Of a DNA stretch of 19,162 bases, positions 16,095 through 19,162 are shown one piece after another. The DNA is from CAZIPZ01 sp964541075 (GTDB taxonomy: Bacteria > Acidobacteriota > Terriglobia > 20CM-2-55-15). Each line of letters opens with the position of its first letter. Position 1 is the stretch's first letter. The notes beneath the pieces were generated by a model that saw only the letters and a program-made list of their open reading frames with translations, was not told the origin of the DNA and did no database searches. Where the stretch lies: assembly GCA_964541075.1 (NCBI GenBank), contig CAZIPZ010000066.1, positions 1-19,162 on the forward strand, read 5' to 3'. The position numbers and the translations under genes were made by a program.

Positions 16095-18018
16095 TGCCAC
16101 CGTCTTGCATGGACGCAAGTCTGGTGTTGGTTACTACTGTGAGGAGTTGTTGAAGGGACTCCTGTCTATCGACCATCATGACGAGTATTTTGTCTTTTCC
16201 CACCGTCCGTTGAAGCTTGACGGGTTCTCAGCGACTGGCAATCTGCAGGTGTCGGAGTCCGGGTTTTTCCCCGTGCGTGCGGTCTACCTGCACGCGCTGC
16301 TGCCCTCAATTCTTAACAATGCCCGGCCCGATGTTTGCCACTATACAAATTTCTTGGCGCCTTTCTCGGAGCGCAGACCATACGTGGTCACCATCCATGA
16401 CATGGGCATGGTTACTCTTCGCAATTCACATCCTATAGCGAAGCGTTTGTATACAAGACCCCTGGTTCCTCGGGTGGCGCGGCACGCCAAGCTGATTCTC
16501 ACCAACTCGGAATACTCCAAGTGGGAGATCATCCGCCACTTGGCGATTCCAGAGAGCCGTATTCGGGTGACGCCGCTGGCCGCTTCACCGGAATTCAAGC
16601 CAATGCAAGCGCCTCGGGGCGACCCGTATTTTCTTTACGTCGGTAATATCGAACCCCGCAAAAATCTCGAACGTCTGCTTGAGGCATTTGCTCGTTTGCC
16701 GATCAAGACTCACCACCTCGTGATCGTTGGAAACCGATGGTATCGAGGGGCAAGGGTTGAAGAGAAGGCCAAGGCGATTGGACTGAATGGACGCGTTAAG
16801 TTTCTAGGGTATGTGGATAGAGCGGACCTTCCAGGGTTGTTCAGCGGCGCGGACGCATTTGTCTACCCATCTTTACTTGAAGGTTTTGGTCTTCCTGTCG
16901 TCGAAGCGATGGCATGCGGGACTCCGGTGATTGCGGCCAACAATTCATCATTGAGGGAAGTCGCCGCAGATGCTGCTCTGCTCATCGATCCACTGGATGT
17001 CGGTAGTATGACCGATGCCTTGGCTCTCATTGCGGGAGACGATGCCTTGCGGCAACGCCTCTCTAGCAGAGGCCTCGATCGAGCTGCAGAGTTTTCATGG
17101 ACAAGGACGGCACAATTGACCTTGGATGCATATCGCGAGGCATTGGACAGCCGTCCAATGCCGGTTAGCGCAAGGGCTCTAGGCGTCCCCGATCGGCGCG
17201 CGATCAAGGATGCGATTGAGAGGACTGTGGCCTACTCGTGTATGTTTGACTATCCGCTGCAGCCGGACGAACTTCATGAGCGGCTGATCGGCCTCAAGAT
17301 TGAGCATCGGGACTTTGAGCGCGTCCTCCATTTGATGGAATACAAACCTGACCAACGGCTTATGGAAACGCGGACGCTGCGAGAACAAATCAGCGACGAT
17401 GCGATTTCTGCCGCAAGAGATCATCTGAGGACGCTAGCCTCAATGCCCTTTGTGAGAATGATGGCGTTCTCCGGTTCAACCGCTCATCGGAACATGACGA
17501 CCGATGAGGATCTCGACCTTTTTGTCGTGGTAGCTGACGGAAGGCTTTGGTCGTTCTTCCTTGCCGCAATGGTCTGGGCAAGGTTCAAGGGGCTTCGCAA
17601 GCATTTGTGCATCAACTACGTCCTGAGTGATGATGCACTACCGATCTTTGAGCGGGACATGTTCACGGCGCAACAAGTCGCGTCGTTGAAGCCTATCTTC
17701 GGCAAACCCGTGTACGATCGCTTTGTGGAAAGCAATCCGTTCGTCCGAAGGCATTTCCCGAATTTTGATCCGCTCAGGCATCGCGAAGCATATCGCGAAA
17801 TCACACCGTCTCCGATCAAGGCTGTCCTGGAGACAGTTCTGAGTTGCGGTGCTGTCCAAGTCTTCGAAGGCTTGAGCCGTTTTGTACTTGGAAAGTATTT
17901 GCATAGGAAAGTGAAGAGCTCATCAGCCTGCACGACAGAAGTGATGCTCGACCGCAAGAGGTTGAAGCTTCATATGACCAGTCATAAGCCCGCCATCCTG
18001 AATAGGCAGGCCCAGTGA
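16078..18018 (+). CDS. GT4 glycosyltransferase fused to a nucleotidyltransferase-fold domain
   Basis: A 646-residue two-domain protein. Residues 1-~357 are a complete GT-B glycosyltransferase of family 4: start MKIAFDATVL with GVG at 16-18, the hinge region FLYVGNIEPRKNLERLL at 185-201, and the donor-site EX7E motif from Glu268 to Glu276 (EGFGLPVVE). Residues ~375-646 belong to another fold: FSGSTAHRNMTTDEDLDLF at 464-482 has the GS...DxD pattern (Gly466-Ser467, Asp478, Asp480) of the nucleotidyltransferase superfamily, followed by LCINYVLSDDALPIFERDMFTAQQ, a signature I recall from stand-alone uncharacterised nucleotidyltransferases. The first half should transfer a sugar in the cytoplasm; the second may transfer a nucleotide or be a regulatory relic. 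The start overlaps the upstream gene by 17 bases. The stop lies 1 base before a run of N, so the end could be affected by the assembly. Confidence 0.85.
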   Translation: MKIAFDATVLHGRKSGVGYYCEELLKGLLSIDHHDEYFVFSHRPLKLDGFSATGNLQVSESGFFPVRAVYLHALLPSILNNARPDVCHYTNFLAPFSERRPYVVTIHDMGMVTLRNSHPIAKRLYTRPLVPRVARHAKLILTNSEYSKWEIIRHLAIPESRIRVTPLAASPEFKPMQAPRGDPYFLYVGNIEPRKNLERLLEAFARLPIKTHHLVIVGNRWYRGARVEEKAKAIGLNGRVKFLGYVDRADLPGLFSGADAFVYPSLLEGFGLPVVEAMACGTPVIAANNSSLREVAADAALLIDPLDVGSMTDALALIAGDDALRQRLSSRGLDRAAEFSWTRTAQLTLDAYREALDSRPMPVSARALGVPDRRAIKDAIERTVAYSCMFDYPLQPDELHERLIGLKIEHRDFERVLHLMEYKPDQRLMETRTLREQISDDAISAARDHLRTLASMPFVRMMAFSGSTAHRNMTTDEDLDLFVVVADGRLWSFFLAAMVWARFKGLRKHLCINYVLSDDALPIFERDMFTAQQVASLKPIFGKPVYDRFVESNPFVRRHFPNFDPLRHREAYREITPSPIKAVLETVLSCGAVQVFEGLSRFVLGKYLHRKVKSSSACTTEVMLDRKRLKLHMTSHKPAILNRQAQ

Positions 18019-18019
18019 G

Positions 18020-18029
18020 NNNNNNNNNN
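18020..18029. other. assembly gap (10 N)
   Basis: Ten N bases. A run of exactly ten is usually a placeholder, so the true gap length is unknown. It lies between the end of the GT4 fusion gene and the amidotransferase gene, whose first codons are missing. Confidence 0.98.
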
Positions 18030-18698
18030 CAGCATGTCGAGTTCGAAGGTCTTGGATGCATAGGGCCTTGGCTGGAATGCCGCAGAGCCGATGTTTCGTA
18101 TTCTCGCTTTTATCAAAGCCCTGACCTGCCGGATCTTGGGTCGCTCGACCTGATCATCGCGATGGGCGGGCCCATGAGTGTCAATGATGAGGCTGCATTG
18201 CCGTGGCTGCACCGTGAAAAGACCTTCGTTCGCCGAGCGATTGAGCGAGGCATTCCAGTGCTTGGAGTCTGCTTGGGTGCGCAGATAATGGCAAGCTCAC
18301 TTGGAAGCCGCGTTTATCGCAATGCCGTAAAGGAAATTGGATGGTTTTCAGTCCAGGGACTAGAGCGCGCTTGTGCTTTTCCAATGCCCACTGAACTGAT
18401 GGTGTTTCATTGGCACGGTGAGACTTTCGACCTGCCGCCCGGCGCGTCTCATCTCGCTCGAAGCGCCGCTTGCGTGCATCAGGCCTTTCAGATTGGGAGG
18501 AACGCCATCGGATTGCAGTTCCATTTGGAGTCAACTCCGGATAGCGCGCACGCCATCATTCACGGAGGCGCCGCCGATTTGACGCCCGGCCCTTTTGTTC
18601 AATCTGCTGCAGAGCTGTTGAATGTCTCAGGCGAGAGATATTCCGCAATAAACGCAACTATGAACAACCTCCTCAGCTACATTACACAATGCCCCTGA
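18030..18698 (+). CDS. class I glutamine amidotransferase domain protein (5' partial)
   Basis: The gene enters from the assembly gap, so the first residues (probably about ten) are lost; 222 residues remain. Counting from the first visible residue (Gln), IAMGGPMSV is at 43-51, the nucleophile elbow GVCLGAQ at 79-85 with Cys81, FHWHGETFDLPPGA at 126-139, and the His165 and Glu167 of the triad in LQFHLE. These complete the Cys-His-Glu set of class I amidotransferases, which release ammonia from glutamine or, in the stand-alone GMP-synthase-like group, act on related gamma-glutamyl compounds. No synthetase domain is attached. The substrate is unknown. It overlaps the next gene by 10 bases. It may not belong to the glycan operon, because the join across the gap is not confirmed by sequence. 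Confidence 0.88.
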   Translation, partial: QHVEFEGLGCIGPWLECRRADVSYSRFYQSPDLPDLGSLDLIIAMGGPMSVNDEAALPWLHREKTFVRRAIERGIPVLGVCLGAQIMASSLGSRVYRNAVKEIGWFSVQGLERACAFPMPTELMVFHWHGETFDLPPGASHLARSAACVHQAFQIGRNAIGLQFHLESTPDSAHAIIHGGAADLTPGPFVQSAAELLNVSGERYSAINATMNNLLSYITQCP

Positions 18699-19132
18699 TT
18701 TCAGTGACTCGATTGAAGCTCCGATCCGCCCGTTTTTTGCCAGGTTTCTTTTGGAAGAGTCACTGTGCCTCACGGCAGATCGTGAAGGCCGGCGGGTTCC
18801 TCTCCGGTAAACTCCTGGCTGACGCAAGTCGCACTTTCTGGACCATCACGGCTTGGAAGGACCGAACAAGCATGCGTGCGTTTCGCAACTCCGGAGATCA
18901 TGGCCGCGCCATGCCCAAACTCGCTCACTGGTGCAGCGAAGCCACATCTGTCAACTGGGAACAACAAGGTGAAGAATTGCCTGACTGGGCGACTGCTCAT
19001 CAGCGAATGCAAACGGACGGGCGGTTCATCCCTGTAAACCACGCATCGGAAGATCACGCGCAACGCAGAATAAGAGCGCCGCGCATACCGGCGAGAATCG
19101 AAAGACATCTAACCCGCATTTCTCACCAATAG
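18689..19132 (+). CDS. DUF3291/ABM-like small protein
   Basis: A 147-residue cytoplasmic protein. Residues 1-~112 look like the ferredoxin-like alpha/beta fold of the DUF3291/antibiotic-biosynthesis-monooxygenase (ABM) group: MPLISVTRLKLRS, FLPGFFW, GFLSGKLLAD, FWTITAWKD and MRAFRNSGDHGRAMPKL. Members of this group are small dimeric proteins; some are monooxygenases, many have no known role. The tail after ~120 is basic and shows no domain. The ATG at 18689 overlaps the amidotransferase stop (18696-18698), so the two are probably co-translated. No conserved catalytic set can be named from the sequence. Confidence 0.78.
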   Translation: MPLISVTRLKLRSARFLPGFFWKSHCASRQIVKAGGFLSGKLLADASRTFWTITAWKDRTSMRAFRNSGDHGRAMPKLAHWCSEATSVNWEQQGEELPDWATAHQRMQTDGRFIPVNHASEDHAQRRIRAPRIPARIERHLTRISHQ

Positions 19133-19162
19133 TTCACGGAAGTAGCAAGAAAAGGCGTCGCG

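Larger units (their letters stand above)
5327..18018 (+). other. predicted eight-gene operon: glycan assembly with radical SAM tailoring
   Basis: Eight same-strand genes are joined by overlaps or tiny gaps: 26-base overlap at 6072-6097, ATGA overlaps at 7481-7484, 8146-8149 and 11630-11633, a 32-base gap at 10117-10148, a 9-base gap at 13103-13111, then overlaps of 14 (14532-14545) and 17 bases (16078-16094). No terminator-like hairpin was seen inside. This spacing implies one transcript with translational coupling. The contents (two methyltransferases, four radical SAM proteins, two glycosyltransferases, one Wzy/WaaL-like protein) point to a surface or exported glycan or glycolipid. The promoter, expected between 5228 and 5327, could not be recognised. 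Confidence 0.75.

Noticed and set aside
5327..18018. Peptide natural-product (RiPP) cluster built around the radical SAM genes
   Set aside because: No small precursor-like gene, RiPP recognition domain or SPASM-type extra Cys cluster is visible; the neighbours are glycan enzymes.
1..19162. CRISPR array, tRNA, rRNA, transposase or phage genes
   Set aside because: No short regularly spaced repeats, cloverleaf-like segments or transposase/integrase motifs were seen on either strand.

Overview
The window looks like one 19 kb piece of a bacterial chromosome, most likely from an acidobacterium of the Solibacter/Bryobacterales type. That placement is an inference. It rests on the two secreted proteins built from repeated beta-rich units (motifs such as FTNERGEFLITTLPV), a protein style I associate with that group, and on a moderately GC-rich base composition judged by eye. 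All genes read on the + strand. I see no rRNA, tRNA, CRISPR array, insertion sequence or phage gene. A run of ten N at 18020-18029 marks a scaffold gap, so gene order to the right of it rests on the assembly.

Region 1 (1-1587): the C-terminal part of an ABC exporter (the gene begins before the window) followed, 1 base later, by a short-chain dehydrogenase/reductase. Region 2 (1640-5227): two paralogous secreted proteins made of the same repeated units. The first also carries an N-terminal choice-of-anchor-V/Reeler-like domain with a CX4CH motif. GC-rich inverted repeats follow each of these genes.

Region 3 (5327-18018) is the core: eight tightly packed genes, mostly with ATGA or longer overlaps, so very probably one operon. 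In order: a class I methyltransferase, radical SAM protein 1 (B12-binding type), a HemK/PrmC-like methyltransferase, a GT-C (GT87-like) membrane glycosyltransferase carrying a C-terminal TolB/PD40-like propeller, radical SAM proteins 2, 3 and 4, an O-antigen ligase/polymerase-like membrane protein with an inserted Ig-like domain, and a GT4 glycosyltransferase fused to a nucleotidyltransferase-fold domain. Together they look like a cell-surface or secreted glycan (or glycolipid) pathway: sugar transfer in the cytoplasm (GT4), sugar transfer and polymerisation/ligation outside (GT87-like and Wzy/WaaL-like), possible export by the ABC protein, and chemical tailoring by four different radical SAM enzymes plus two methyltransferases. 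The product is unknown to me. This gene combination, with three unusual domain fusions or insertions, is the best candidate here for an undescribed system.

Region 4 (18030-19132, after the gap): a class I glutamine amidotransferase lacking its first residues, overlapping a small DUF3291/ABM-like protein. These look like ordinary genes of a separate unit and may not belong to the glycan operon.
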